Shown: positions 25,622-34,858, counted from the stretch's first letter. The stretch: 64,000 bases of DNA from Methanolacinia petrolearia DSM 11571 (GCF_000147875.1 NC_014507.1:868001-932000), one strand, 5' to 3'. Numbers and translations: made by a program. Notes: a model not told the origin generated them from the letters alone.

Positions 25622-25803
25622 ATGTATTTATCTTATTTTATATGATAAAATGTTACTAAAATTCAATAAATCTCTATTCTAAATCATTTATATTCGTTAT
25701 TTCTAGAACATGTGCATAATTGAGGAACTCAGCAAAGCTCACCATTCTAAGAGATCCAAAAAAGAAAAAAACCAAATACAACCGGAACAGATAACCCCTT
25801 ACC

Positions 25804-26235
25804 ATGAGTCTAACGGAGGCACAGGAAAAAGAAGTGCGGGCGGCGATGGAAGCATATGCAACCGCGTACAAGACAAAGGACTTTCATGCAATGATGAATA
25901 TCTTTTCTCAGAACATCTGCGGGTTCGGCAGCGGGCCGGACGAGGAAATCAGGGATCACGAAACCTTTACAAAACAGATCAAACGCGATATGAGCCAGGC
26001 GGACGTCGAAGCGGTGGAATTCACGGAGACGCAGATCCACGGCGAAGGGACGGTGGCGTGGGTCATGACCAGGAGCGCCCTCACATTCACCGTCCCGGGA
26101 TCGGAGAAACAGACCATTTGCGGCAGATCGACGATGGTCCTGAGAAACAACGGCAACCGCTGGGTCATCGAGCAGATCCACTTCTCCGTTCCCTACGGCG
26201 GGCAGTCCGAAGGCCAGTCCTTCCCCGGCGCCTGA
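25804..26235 (+). CDS. SnoaL/NTF2-like protein
   Basis: 143 residues with the layout of a SnoaL-like (DUF4440/SnoaL_3) cone fold: an N-terminal helix pair (EKEVRAAMEAYATAYKTKDF), HAMMNIFSQNICGFGSGPDE, and then beta-strands VEAVEFTETQIHGEGTVAWV and RSTMVLRNNGNRWVIEQIHFS. Such proteins bind small ligands or act as simple hydrolases or isomerases; here the substrate is unknown. It appears to be transcribed on its own. GC content is high, unlike the HEPN gene before it. Confidence 0.8.
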   Translation: MSLTEAQEKEVRAAMEAYATAYKTKDFHAMMNIFSQNICGFGSGPDEEIRDHETFTKQIKRDMSQADVEAVEFTETQIHGEGTVAWVMTRSALTFTVPGSEKQTICGRSTMVLRNNGNRWVIEQIHFSVPYGGQSEGQSFPGA

Positions 26236-26332
26236 AGAGAGATGAAGTGCAGTAAGGAAGAGATTTTTCTCTTCCGATTTTTAGGTTGTAATATCTAACA
26301 GCAAAACCAACCCTCCGCAAGAGTGAAAAAAA

Positions 26333-26740
26333 GTGAAGAAGAAAGTCCTGTTCTTATGCACTCACAACAGCGCCAGATCGCAGATGGCCGAAGGCTACCT
26401 TAATTCAAGTTACGGGGATCTGTATGAGGCGTTTTCGGCCGGAACAGAGGTCACATCCGTGAACCCGTATGCCGTCCGGGTGATGGACGAGATCGGAATC
26501 GATATCTCGGGTCACCGGTCAAAAAAGATCGACGAGTTCTTTGGGGTCCGGATGGATATCCTCGTAACAGTCTGCGACGCCGCACACGGGGCCTGTCCCA
26601 TGTTCCCGTGGACCGATGAGAGGATTCATGCAGGATTCCCCGATCCTTCCGGAGCTTCGGGAAGCGAGAAAGAGATCCTTGAAGTCTTCAGGGAAGTCAG
26701 GGATGTGATTATCTCATTCATCGACGAAAAATTCGGCTAA
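26333..26740 (+). CDS. arsC: Arsenate reductase (low-molecular-weight phosphatase fold)
   Basis: 135 residues, GTG start at 26333. The N-terminal P-loop CTHNSARS (Cys9, Arg15) is the C-x5-R anion-binding signature. A second cysteine pair, Cys81 and Cys88 in VCDAAHGACPMFP, is what separates thioredoxin-coupled arsenate reductases from tyrosine phosphatases. The catalytic aspartate lies in FPDPSG. It would reduce arsenate to arsenite in the cytoplasm. No arsenite pump or ArsR lies next to it. Its end is one base from the convergent ATPase gene. Confidence 0.88.
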   Translation: MKKKVLFLCTHNSARSQMAEGYLNSSYGDLYEAFSAGTEVTSVNPYAVRVMDEIGIDISGHRSKKIDEFFGVRMDILVTVCDAAHGACPMFPWTDERIHAGFPDPSGASGSEKEILEVFREVRDVIISFIDEKFG

Positions 26741-26741
26741 G

Positions 26742-27665
26742 TCAGTGTTCATCAACATTTATACACCGGACCTTATGCCCGTTACAATCCCGGAGGGCCT
26801 GCTTCTTCCGGCATTCGTCGGTCCGTTCGCTGCACCTTCCATAATACCTGCAACCCACATGTTCACCGGCCGGAACCTCGCACTCTTCAATCACGGTATC
26901 TTCTATATCCGAGTATTCCATCGCCTCAAGAAGAGATCTCGTATAAGGGTGGAGCGGGTTTTCGAACACATCCGCCCCTTCCTCCACTACCTCGCCGGCA
27001 AACATCACGTAAGTTCTTTTGGCCACCGCTCTTGCAAGCCCGAGATCGTGCGTTATAATAATAAGTGAAAGTCCCCTCTTCTCCCGAAGATTCTTCAGCA
27101 CCGACATCACGTGTGCCTGCACCGATACATCCAGCATCGAGGTCGCCTCGTCGGAGATAATCACCTTCGGTTCGAGCGTCATCGCACGTGCGATCACCGC
27201 CCGCTGGAGTTCCCCCCCCGAGACCTGGTGCGGATACCTCTCCTTCAGTTCGCCGCCAAGACCTACCTCCGCGATTTGGCCGTCCACGACGTCTTCGATC
27301 TCCTCCCTGCTCATCTTCCCGGCAATCGCCAGAGGCTCGGCGACCGATCTCCCTATTGTCCAACGGGGATCGACCGCATCGTCGGGATGCTGGGGAATCA
27401 ACTGGAAGGAAGTTCTCAGGCTCCTAAGTTCTCTGCGTTTCATCGCGGTCAGTTTCCTGCCCGAAAAGTACACCTCGCCGCCGGTAGGTTCGATCTGCCC
27501 CATCAGCATCTTCGCAAGAGTCGTCTTCCCACACCCGGATTCCCCGACGATCGCGATCGTCTCCCCTTCGCCGATCTCTATGTTCACCCCGTCGACCGCC
27601 GTCTTTTCGACAGGCGAGATAATCCCCGAGGAATAGACCTTGATGAGATTCTCCCCTTTAAGCAT
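26742..27665 (-). CDS. Peptide/nickel-type ABC importer ATPase (OppF/DppF-like), operon 1
   Basis: Last gene of importer operon 1, 307 residues. Walker A is GESGCGKTT (about 39-47), the signature is VSGGELQRAVIARA, and Walker B is VIISDEATSMLDVSVQ. The H-loop is THDLGLA. The C-terminal oligopeptide/dipeptide-transporter extension is present, with cysteines CEVPAGEHVGCRYYGRC that can hold an Fe-S cluster or zinc in this family. It overlaps the preceding ATPase gene by eight bases. Together the two ATPases power uptake through the permeases of the same operon. Confidence 0.92.
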   Translation of the reverse strand: MLKGENLIKVYSSGIISPVEKTAVDGVNIEIGEGETIAIVGESGCGKTTLAKMLMGQIEPTGGEVYFSGRKLTAMKRRELRSLRTSFQLIPQHPDDAVDPRWTIGRSVAEPLAIAGKMSREEIEDVVDGQIAEVGLGGELKERYPHQVSGGELQRAVIARAMTLEPKVIISDEATSMLDVSVQAHVMSVLKNLREKRGLSLIIITHDLGLARAVAKRTYVMFAGEVVEEGADVFENPLHPYTRSLLEAMEYSDIEDTVIEECEVPAGEHVGCRYYGRCSERTDECRKKQALRDCNGHKVRCINVDEH

Positions 27666-28623
27666 AGAGCCAGCACCTCACTGATCTTTCGCCATGTCCT
27701 TCTCCGGCTCCGATCTTTACAAACGGGGGAGGCGTTTTGCATCGTTCCGTCGCATGGGGACAGCGGGGATGGAACCTGCATCCTTCCGGGACATCGATCA
27801 TCGACGGCGGATCTCCGGGGATCGGCTTCATCCCGTTTTCCGGGAGAGATTCGAGCAGGGCCTTCGAATACGGATGCAGGGGCTCTTCAAAGAAATCCCC
27901 CGTCCGTGCGATCTCCAGAATCTGCCCGCAGTAGTTCACCCCGATCCTGGTGCTCATCGCTCTCGCAAATTCGATATCGTGCGTAATCAGCAGAAATGCA
28001 CACCCGTTCCCGGTGACCTTCCGGAATGTCGCGGCGATGTTTCTCTTCCTGATAACGTCCACGCCCTTAGTCGGCTCGTCTGCGATAATCAGCTCCGGCT
28101 CCGCCGCAGTCCCCATCGCGACCATCGCACGCTGGAGCATTCCGCCGCTGTACTGGTACGGGTATTCGCGGTAGCGTACCCCCGGCGGGGTGATGTCGAA
28201 GAACTTCAGGACCGAACGCGTCCTCTCCTTCGCCTCTTCCCTGTTCATCATGAGATGGGTCACCATCGGCTCAGCGATCTGGTCCCCTACTTTCATCACC
28301 GGGTTCATCGAGAGATACGGGTTCTGGGCGATCACCCCGACCATCTTCCCCCTGATCTCCTGCATCTCCTTCTCCGGCAGATCCGTGAGATCTACGCCGT
28401 TCAGCCTGATCGCTCCCGAAACTTCAGCGGCCGGGGAAAGCAGCCTCATCACCGCGAGCCCGAGTATCGACTTCCCGCTCCCCGACTCGCCGATGAGTGC
28501 GAAAGTCTCCCCTCTCTCTATAGTAAATGTTGTATTCTCTACCGCCCGGACTGAACCCCTGTGGGTATGTATGAACACGGACAGTTTGTCGATCTCAAGC
28601 AGGGCAGGTTTTTCGTCCGTCAC
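27658..28623 (-). CDS. Peptide/nickel-type ABC importer ATPase (OppD/DppD-like), operon 1
   Basis: 321 residues. Walker A GESGSGKSI, signature YSGGMLQRAMVAMG, Walker B LIIADEPTKGVDVI and H-loop THDIEFA are all present. The C-terminal extension ends with the usual CRFHPRCPHATERC cysteine cluster. It overlaps the permease gene upstream by four bases (ATGA) and the ATPase gene downstream by eight, so the operon is tightly coupled. Its closest relative in the window is the ATPase at 36122-37114 in operon 2. Confidence 0.92.
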   Translation of the reverse strand: MTDEKPALLEIDKLSVFIHTHRGSVRAVENTTFTIERGETFALIGESGSGKSILGLAVMRLLSPAAEVSGAIRLNGVDLTDLPEKEMQEIRGKMVGVIAQNPYLSMNPVMKVGDQIAEPMVTHLMMNREEAKERTRSVLKFFDITPPGVRYREYPYQYSGGMLQRAMVAMGTAAEPELIIADEPTKGVDVIRKRNIAATFRKVTGNGCAFLLITHDIEFARAMSTRIGVNYCGQILEIARTGDFFEEPLHPYSKALLESLPENGMKPIPGDPPSMIDVPEGCRFHPRCPHATERCKTPPPFVKIGAGEGHGERSVRCWLYA

Positions 28624-29462
28624 GATATCCTCCCCTCCAGTTCGGTTGCAGTCATGTGCCGGTCGAGAACATCACGGAGCCCGTCGCCGAAGTAGTTGAA
28701 GGCGAGGACAGTTATCATGATCATGAAACCTGGGAAGAACATCATATACGGGGCCGACGAGAAGTAGCTCCTGCCCGCATTGAGCATCGCTCCCCACTCC
28801 GGCGTCGAAGGCTGGACCCCGAGGCCGAGGAAGCTCAGTCCCGCCGCTGCCAGTATCACATTTCCTATTCCGAGCGTCGCCATGATGAGAACCGGCGTTA
28901 CGATATTCGGGAGGATGTGTCTCGCGATAATATATCCGTCCGACGCCCCGACCCACTGTGAGGCCCGGATATATCCTTTCGTCCTTATGTCGAGCGTCGA
29001 GCCTCGTGCCACCCTTGCAAAGACCGTCCATTCTACGATAATAAGGGCGATCATCATGTTCTCCAGCCCCTGCCCGAGGAACGCCGTGATCCCGAGAGCG
29101 AGGAACATTGACGGAAACGCGAGGAAACTGTCGGTCAGCCTCATCAGAACTTCGTCCGCCCATCCGCCGTAATATCCTGCAAATATCCCGATCGAGACCC
29201 CGATCATCATCGATACGAACGTGACCGTAAACCCGACAAAGAGCGAGGCGCGTGCACCGTACATCACCATCGTCAGGATATCCCTTCCCAGCTGGTCTGT
29301 CCCGAACAGGTGCTCAAAAGACGGCGGCTGGAGCCTGTCCTGCAGGTTCTTCTCGGTATAATCGTAGGGTGCAAGCACATCCGCGAATACAGCGATGAAG
29401 ACCAGGAATGCCAGTATGGCGACGGAAATAGCGATCTGCCGGTTCTTAAGAAGCTCTCTCAT
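28620..29462 (-). CDS. Peptide/nickel-type ABC importer permease (DppC-like), operon 1
   Basis: 280 residues with six membrane helices. The N-terminal helix (IAISVAILAFLVFIAVFADVLAP) is followed by the DppC signature HLFGTDQLGRDILTMVMYGAR. The EAA loop that contacts the ATPase is at ARVARGSTLDIRTKGYIRAS to GASDGYIIARHILPN. The end reads SFLGLGVQPSTPEWGAML. It pairs with the permease encoded immediately upstream, which it overlaps by 17 bases. Located in the cytoplasmic membrane. Confidence 0.92.
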   Translation of the reverse strand: MRELLKNRQIAISVAILAFLVFIAVFADVLAPYDYTEKNLQDRLQPPSFEHLFGTDQLGRDILTMVMYGARASLFVGFTVTFVSMMIGVSIGIFAGYYGGWADEVLMRLTDSFLAFPSMFLALGITAFLGQGLENMMIALIIVEWTVFARVARGSTLDIRTKGYIRASQWVGASDGYIIARHILPNIVTPVLIMATLGIGNVILAAAGLSFLGLGVQPSTPEWGAMLNAGRSYFSSAPYMMFFPGFMIMITVLAFNYFGDGLRDVLDRHMTATELEGRIS

Positions 29463-30396
29463 AGCGTATCTCCGGGTTCGCCCATACGTAGACTATATCC
29501 ACGACGAAGTTGACTGCGAGGTATATTATCGCGACAAACAGGATCGTTCCCTGCACCATCATGTAGTCGTGCGAAAGGATCGAATTCACGACAAGGTTCC
29601 CGATCCCCGGCCACCCGAATATCGTCTCGACGATGACCGAGCCGTTGAGCAGGAATCCTATCGTGAGGCCCGTTACCGTGATTACCGGAATAAGGGAGTT
29701 CTTCAGTGCATGGCGGGTGATCACCGTCTTTTCGGGCAGACCCTTCGCTCTCGCCGTCGTGATGTAATCCTTTCCCATCACCTCCAGCATGCTCGATCTC
29801 GTCATTCTCATTATGACCGCGGCCGAACTCGTCCCTAGCACGAGTGCGGGGAGGATCATGTACGAGATGTCTGTCCCGTGCCCGAAACCCGATGCCGGCA
29901 GCCAGTGGAGTATGACCGAGAAGATAACTATCATGAGATACGCCTGCCAGAAGTTGGGGATCGAAACGCCGATCAGCGCAAAAAAACGGCAGATGGAGTC
30001 GACAATCGTGTTGTGCTTCACGGCCGAGAGGATTCCCGCCGGGATCGCAATCGCGAGTGCGATGATCAGCCCGAGAACGGCCAACGTTAGGGTGTTGCCG
30101 AACGCGTTCAGGACCGTCTCGAAGACCGGCTGCTCGCTCATGTAGGAATATCCGAAATCGCCCGTGACGGCGTTCCCGAGCCAGTTGAAATACTGAACGT
30201 ATAACGGCTGGTCGAGGCCGTGGGCGACGCGGAACGCTTCAACCGCCTCCTCGTTCACGCCGCCGCCCGGGCTTGTCATCATGATCTCCGCCGGGTCGCC
30301 CGGTGCGATATAGATCAGCGAGAAGCTCAGAAACGAGATGAACAGGAGCACAGGCACCATGTAGAGGAGCCTGCGGATGAAGTATTCTCTCAGCAT
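29446..30396 (-). CDS. Peptide/nickel-type ABC importer permease (DppB-like), operon 1
   Basis: 316 residues with six membrane helices. The start EYFIRRLLYMVPVLLFISF and the block IAPGDPAEIM are typical of DppB/NikB permeases. The ATPase-contact loop reads MRMTRSSMLEVMGKDYITTA followed by RAKGLPEKTVITRHALKN. The second half has the usual TVTGLTIGFLLNGSVIVE and ETIFGWPGIGNL. Its start overlaps the methyltransferase gene upstream by seven bases. Function: one half of the import channel. Confidence 0.92.
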   Translation of the reverse strand: MLREYFIRRLLYMVPVLLFISFLSFSLIYIAPGDPAEIMMTSPGGGVNEEAVEAFRVAHGLDQPLYVQYFNWLGNAVTGDFGYSYMSEQPVFETVLNAFGNTLTLAVLGLIIALAIAIPAGILSAVKHNTIVDSICRFFALIGVSIPNFWQAYLMIVIFSVILHWLPASGFGHGTDISYMILPALVLGTSSAAVIMRMTRSSMLEVMGKDYITTARAKGLPEKTVITRHALKNSLIPVITVTGLTIGFLLNGSVIVETIFGWPGIGNLVVNSILSHDYMMVQGTILFVAIIYLAVNFVVDIVYVWANPEIRYERAS

Positions 30397-31118
30397 GGTT
30401 TTCTTGCATATATGATATACGGAGGTGCGAGGTATGACGCTGCATAGTCTTCCGGACTGGAATGCTCTCTTAAAAATTTGTCATAATCCGAGAGGCTCTG
30501 CCACGACGCGTCCGAAAAGCCGAGCTCTGCGGCTATCTCTGTCACTTTGTCGGCGGTGTTTCCCTTACAGAGCGGGAGCGCCTCTTTGATGTCCTGGTAG
30601 CATTCCTCGAAATAAGTCTCCGAATCCGGTTCGGGCTCTTTGTCAGCCTCGTTGAACCATACGCCGTCGATCAGGACCAGGGTTCCGCCCGGCGACAGAA
30701 TTCTCCGGCACTCTTCGAGGAATTTTTCGGGATGGGGCAGGGTCCACATGAGATATTTGCTTATCACGAGATCGTATGCCCCGTCGTCGAGGGAGAGGTT
30801 TTCAGCGTCGCCCTGCATGAATTTTGCATCGATCCCGAGCTCCTCTGCTCTGTTTGCGGCCTTCTTTATCATCTCTTCGGAGAGATCGACTCCTGTTGCC
30901 GAATGCCCAAGATCCGCAAGGGCGAGGGCAAGGACACCGGGTCCTGTCCCGATCTCGGCGGCACGGATCGTCTTTCCCTCAGGGATATACTCCGACAGCG
31001 TCTTCTTCCAGACCTCCATCTCCTCTTTGATGAGATCCGAGAACTCCTCGTGATATGTCGTGCTCCGCCAGTTCCAGTAATCCGCTATCTTTTCCTTGTA
31101 ATCTGTCATTTTATTCAT
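30390..31118 (-). CDS. Class I SAM-dependent methyltransferase, operon 1
   Basis: 242 residues, ATG 31118 with AGGGA upstream. The Rossmann fold begins with motif I EIGTGPGVLALALADLG, then VDLSEEMIKKA (motif II), GDAENLSLDDGAYDLVISKY and GGTLVLIDGVWF (UbiE/Methyltransf_11 type). It probably methylates a small molecule in the cytoplasm. It sits between the binding-protein and permease genes and is coupled to the latter. The second importer operon has a related methyltransferase in the same slot. This suggests that methylation is linked to the imported compound, for instance building or modifying a metal chelator (inference). Confidence 0.88.
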   Translation of the reverse strand: MNKMTDYKEKIADYWNWRSTTYHEEFSDLIKEEMEVWKKTLSEYIPEGKTIRAAEIGTGPGVLALALADLGHSATGVDLSEEMIKKAANRAEELGIDAKFMQGDAENLSLDDGAYDLVISKYLMWTLPHPEKFLEECRRILSPGGTLVLIDGVWFNEADKEPEPDSETYFEECYQDIKEALPLCKGNTADKVTEIAAELGFSDASWQSLSDYDKFLREHSSPEDYAASYLAPPYIIYARKPC

Positions 31119-31148
31119 AATATCCCTGAATGTGCTTTTGATCTTTTT

Positions 31149-32720
31149 TCATGCAGTTGCGATGTCCTTTGTCACGAACGTGTAGTCGTTCGGGTAGATC
31201 TGGAATCCGGTTACATCCGATCTTGTCGCGTCGTTCTCGACCGCGTAGAACACGAAGATCATCGGTGCGTCTTCCATGACCTGAGCCTGGACGTCGTCGT
31301 ATAATTCGGCTCTTTTATCCTCGTCGAATGTGGCACGTGCCTCGAGAATCCACTCGTCTACCTGTGAATTTGAGTAGTTGAGCCACGTCGATGCATAGGC
31401 TCCGGTCGAAAGGCAGTGGCCCGAGAGGAAGTAGTCCGGGTCGCCGGTAGGGGCAGTATTCCAAGTGTAGAGTGCCATATCGTAATCGCCCGACTTGACG
31501 TCGGCCTTGATTGCACTTGAATCGGCAATCTTTGTGACCACGTCGATCCCGATCTCCTCCCACTGTGCCGCTATTACTTCGAGAGTCGCCGGGAGTGCCG
31601 CACGATTGGGATATGTCTGGATCTCGACCGAGAAGGGCTCGCCGTTGTAGTATAGTTTTCCGTCTTCGCCCTGTGTTATTCCTGCTTCTGCAAAGAGTTC
31701 GAGGGCCTTTTCGGGACTGTAATCATACTGCTCGACCATGTCGTTGGCGTTCCAGGGCATGGTGTTCGTGAACATCGTCGCCGCCGGACTTCCCGCTACA
31801 CCTTCGAGGGCGGTGTCCACGATCTCCTGCCGGTCGGTTGCATAATAGAGCGCCTGGCGGACCCTTGCATCGTCGAACGGAGCCTTGTGGCCGTTTATGT
31901 ATATGAAGTAGGTACGAAGCGTCTCTTTGGAAAATACGTCCGTGTCCGGGGAGGATTCAAGGCCTGCATATTCGCTCGGGAGGATGTCCTTTGCGATATC
32001 GACATCGCCGGATTTGAGCATGAGCGTTCGTGTCGCCGCATCCGAGTTGTAGATCATGTAGAGGTTTTCGTTAAGTACATCTCCTTTCCAGTAGTTTTCG
32101 TTTGCCACAAGGTCCATCGATGCACCGGGTTCGAACGAGACGAACGCGTAGGGTCCTGTTCCCTCGGGCTGCGTGTCGACGTCAGCGATGTTCGGGCTGA
32201 TGATGGACATTATCGGATCGATAAGCGAGGCGATGAGCGGTGCATAGGGCTCGGTCGTTTCGATCTCTATCGTATAGTCGTCGACCTTTCTGATCTCTTT
32301 GATGAAGTCGTACTCGTACGACCTGTCGTTCGACGGATCGAGAACCCTGCTGAGCGAGAAGATTACTGCGTCGGCGTCCATCTTCGTCCCGTCGTGGAAG
32401 TATACGTCGTCGCGGAGCATGATCTGCCATACGGTATCGTTGACCTGCGTGTAGCCTGTCGCAAGCTCGGGCTTGATCTCCATGTTCTCATCGCCGTAGA
32501 AGAGTGTTTCATAAATGCCGGCCTGTCTTACGTACCAGCCTTCCCAGCCGTTTGCAGGATCGAGACTTCCACCGGTATCGGGCCCGAAGTTCATGACGAT
32601 CGAAAGGGAGGACTTGTTATCCCCGCCGGACTGCGTACATCCTGCCGAAAGCAAAAATACGGATAATACCAGTATCGACGCGAATAGTATTCGTTTGTTT
32701 GAGTTCAGACGTTTAATCAC
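31149..32720 (-). CDS. Substrate-binding lipoprotein of importer operon 1 (SBP family 5)
   Basis: 523 residues, GTG start at 32720 with AAGGGG eight bases upstream. The lipobox LSAGC places Cys28 as the lipid anchor, so the protein sits outside the membrane. The family 5 pattern is clear: ETLFYGDENMEIKPELATGY, VWQIMLRDDVYFHDGTKMDA, YDFIKEIRKVDDYTIEIETT and FDDARVRQALYYATDR. It captures the substrate of operon 1. Length and fold fit peptide or nickel (NikA-like) binding proteins. Sequence alone does not decide the substrate, but a nickel need is plausible in an organism with nickel CO dehydrogenase and methanogenesis. Confidence 0.9.
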   Translation of the reverse strand: MIKRLNSNKRILFASILVLSVFLLSAGCTQSGGDNKSSLSIVMNFGPDTGGSLDPANGWEGWYVRQAGIYETLFYGDENMEIKPELATGYTQVNDTVWQIMLRDDVYFHDGTKMDADAVIFSLSRVLDPSNDRSYEYDFIKEIRKVDDYTIEIETTEPYAPLIASLIDPIMSIISPNIADVDTQPEGTGPYAFVSFEPGASMDLVANENYWKGDVLNENLYMIYNSDAATRTLMLKSGDVDIAKDILPSEYAGLESSPDTDVFSKETLRTYFIYINGHKAPFDDARVRQALYYATDRQEIVDTALEGVAGSPAATMFTNTMPWNANDMVEQYDYSPEKALELFAEAGITQGEDGKLYYNGEPFSVEIQTYPNRAALPATLEVIAAQWEEIGIDVVTKIADSSAIKADVKSGDYDMALYTWNTAPTGDPDYFLSGHCLSTGAYASTWLNYSNSQVDEWILEARATFDEDKRAELYDDVQAQVMEDAPMIFVFYAVENDATRSDVTGFQIYPNDYTFVTKDIATA

Positions 32721-32931
32721 AAAAATGCCCCTTGGTTAGTAGATAATCATTAATGAGTAATACTGTTTAAATTATGTTTTTTGCTTCGTTGGAATCTGTA
32801 GACGAACTGTGAACGGTTTTAAGGAAATTTATCGTTTGCCTTTTCAAAGGCCCCGCTTCATATCGCGATTAAATTGCTGTGATTTAAAATCAAGGAAAAA
32901 TTACATGCCGTAAATTGCACATTAAATAATA

Positions 32932-33630
32932 ATGGATTTCAGCGGGCATTTTGAAAAATTCGTCGGGATGAACAAATCCTTCTCCTGCCCGGAAGAATGC
33001 GGACTCAGGAACCACTCCAAAATCCCTGCGGTCTGGGTTCCTCCACCACAGGATCACCCTTTCGCCGGAATGATCATATCGAGATATCCCACGACGGCGT
33101 TCATTCCATATTATAATGAAGCAGGATCATTGCCTCTTCCCGAATGGCGTGAGCAGCTCTTTCACTGCAATGCAATTCCTGACTGGACCTTCGATAAGAT
33201 TGAAAGGTTCAGCGGGAAATGTACGGAAGATCCCCTCTCCCCGGAAGAACTGGAAAACTTCAGGGACACTCTTTTCAATTCAGTATACTGGACGCATCTT
33301 CACAAGTGCTGCACCGATAAGAAAAAGTTGGAATCCCTGAATTTCAGGAGAACAAACGCCCGGCTTTGTGCCGACATGTGGCTCAAGTCCGAGATCGAAT
33401 ATGCCTCCCGCGAGGGAATCAGGTTCATCATTACCCTCGGGAGGGACATGGAGAGGTGGTTCGACAGAACGGGAAACGAGATCCTCTCCGGCAGTGCGAT
33501 CACAATATATCATCTCCCCCATCCTTCCGGGGCGAACAACGGTTCGTGGTTCCCGAAGGACGAGCAGAAACGAAGGATGCTTGAGGAAAAGATCCGGGAA
33601 CTCGTTATGGAGTGTCAAACCAACCCGTGA
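32932..33630 (+). CDS. Uracil-DNA glycosylase superfamily-like protein
   Basis: 232 residues starting at ATG 32932. The C-terminal half reads GIRFIITLGRDMERWF and IYHLPHPSGANNG, which match the order 'xxLG...' and 'HPS' (motif B) of the uracil-DNA glycosylase superfamily. The N-terminal part contains the cysteines SCPEECGLRN and, later, HKCCTDKKK, which might ligate a cluster as in families 4 and 5, but the spacing differs. The active-site start motif (GxxPG) is not evident, so activity is uncertain. It is transcribed alone, divergent from importer operon 1. Confidence 0.65.
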   Translation: MDFSGHFEKFVGMNKSFSCPEECGLRNHSKIPAVWVPPPQDHPFAGMIISRYPTTAFIPYYNEAGSLPLPEWREQLFHCNAIPDWTFDKIERFSGKCTEDPLSPEELENFRDTLFNSVYWTHLHKCCTDKKKLESLNFRRTNARLCADMWLKSEIEYASREGIRFIITLGRDMERWFDRTGNEILSGSAITIYHLPHPSGANNGSWFPKDEQKRRMLEEKIRELVMECQTNP

Positions 33631-33671
33631 TTGCCCGACTTTTCATTTTTAAGTGATTTGAGCCATCTGGT

Positions 33672-33842
33672 TTACACCCGGCTGCACTCAAAACAAGGAC
33701 ACAGTGTGTAGCCTGCGATAGCAACTCCAAAGGCGGTTCCATGGCAATATTGCCTCAATAAGACGACCATAACGTTGGGGGTTTTGATATCAATAGTCCC
33801 CTGTCGGTGAAAGCCGGGTACTAGACGTATTCTTCTCTCTTT
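33672..33842 (-). other. Gap 33631-33933 with a 56-codon open frame lacking a start
   Basis: The gap holds no full gene. A minus-strand frame is open from 33842 to a stop at 33672. It reads PGFHRQGTIDIKTPNVMVVL, then RQYCHGTAFGVAIAGYTLC and PCFECSRV. No good start codon is visible apart from an internal ATG in NVMVV. It could be a gene remnant or the coding tail of a lost mobile element. A perfect 12-base palindrome GGCAATATTGCC lies at 33743-33754. Neither feature could be tied to a known family. Confidence 0.3.
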
Positions 33843-33933
33843 TTATCTGATCTAAAAAAATTGTGATATTTATAGGGATTTATTGTGATGTATTTCAACT
33901 GGTGATTTAAAAGATATTTTCCTAAAAATCCGG

Positions 33934-34827
33934 CTATCCAAACGTAGCTCTCAGGATGTGATCCTCTGCCACGTCTGATACAGTATATTGTATAGTGGAT
34001 CCTGTGGAGGATCCGCTGTAAACAATAGCCCCGTCTAATTTGATTGTCAGAACTGCTCGTCCGTCATCCGGGACGAAGTAAACTGTCTGGCTGCTTCCTG
34101 TGGGGATATTGATCTGCTTTGAATTTACAAGAGGCTCGGGCGGAGACAGAGAGGCGTATCCGTATGTGGCCGGGGACCATAGTATCTTTATTTTATTTGT
34201 CGAAATTGTAGCAGTAGCTGTTGCAGTCGGTGTTGTTGTTGATGTTGGAGTTGCGTTGATTGTTGGTGTCGTAGTCGTCGTTGATGTGGTGAAATTGCCG
34301 AAACTATCTGTTTTAACCTTCTGGCTAAAGATTAATATGTTGTTGGCAGTATCAATGACTGCCACTGTGATCTCGTTACCGGGAAATGCCAGAGGTGTTT
34401 TATTTGTTCCGTCCGGATTGTCTGTTATTGTGTATCCGGCATCTGTCCGCATTATAAACAGAGATGTTCCCGGTGTCCATTTAAGATTTTCAGTATCGGG
34501 GCTTGCAGTTTTAATTTCCCCTGCAGCGGAGATCTGAATTTCAATAGGATAACCACTGCCCGAACCGGAAAAAAGGCCGGTATCTCCGGCTTTATTGAAT
34601 AGTGAGACAAGCGGATAGCCATATTTTGTACTATATTTTGCTTCGGCAACAATATACGCGTTTTTTTGCAGGGGGACGCCGCCGATTAAACTAAAAAATA
34701 CAAGAGAAATCACTGAAGTCATGATAAGCACCAGAATAATAATGATAATTACGCCGGTGAGAGCGCTGACTGCCAGGTCATTTAACTCTGGTGAGTTGAT
34801 CTGAGATTTTATACCAGGTGATTTCAT
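33934..34827 (-). CDS. Type IV pilin-like surface protein with Thr-rich linker
   Basis: 297 residues. The start (SQINSPELNDLAVSALTGVI and IIIIILVLIMTSVIS) matches the class III signal and hydrophobic helix of archaeal pilins (DUF1628 type), in which a prepilin peptidase cuts before the hydrophobic stretch. A pilin-like beta domain runs to about residue 180. A linker of Thr, Pro and Ala (about 185-215) follows, with repeated ACC/ACT codons at 34190-34290. The last 80 residues (YGYASLSPPEPLVNSKQINI to VAEDHILRATFG) resemble bacterial surface repeat domains. Probably displayed outside as a pilus or adhesin subunit. It lies between the two importer operons. Confidence 0.78.
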   Translation of the reverse strand: MKSPGIKSQINSPELNDLAVSALTGVIIIIILVLIMTSVISLVFFSLIGGVPLQKNAYIVAEAKYSTKYGYPLVSLFNKAGDTGLFSGSGSGYPIEIQISAAGEIKTASPDTENLKWTPGTSLFIMRTDAGYTITDNPDGTNKTPLAFPGNEITVAVIDTANNILIFSQKVKTDSFGNFTTSTTTTTPTINATPTSTTTPTATATATISTNKIKILWSPATYGYASLSPPEPLVNSKQINIPTGSSQTVYFVPDDGRAVLTIKLDGAIVYSGSSTGSTIQYTVSDVAEDHILRATFG

Positions 34828-34858
34828 ATAACTCTCTTGCGGCTAACCTCAGGGATAG

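Noticed and set aside
27111-28554. Plus-strand open frames opposite the operon 1 ATPases
   Set aside because: Antisense to intact ABC ATPase genes; no start signals and composition typical of shadows.
34190-34290. Low-complexity stretch in the pilin-like gene as an intergenic repeat
   Set aside because: It is in frame and encodes a Thr/Ala/Pro linker between two domains, common in surface proteins.
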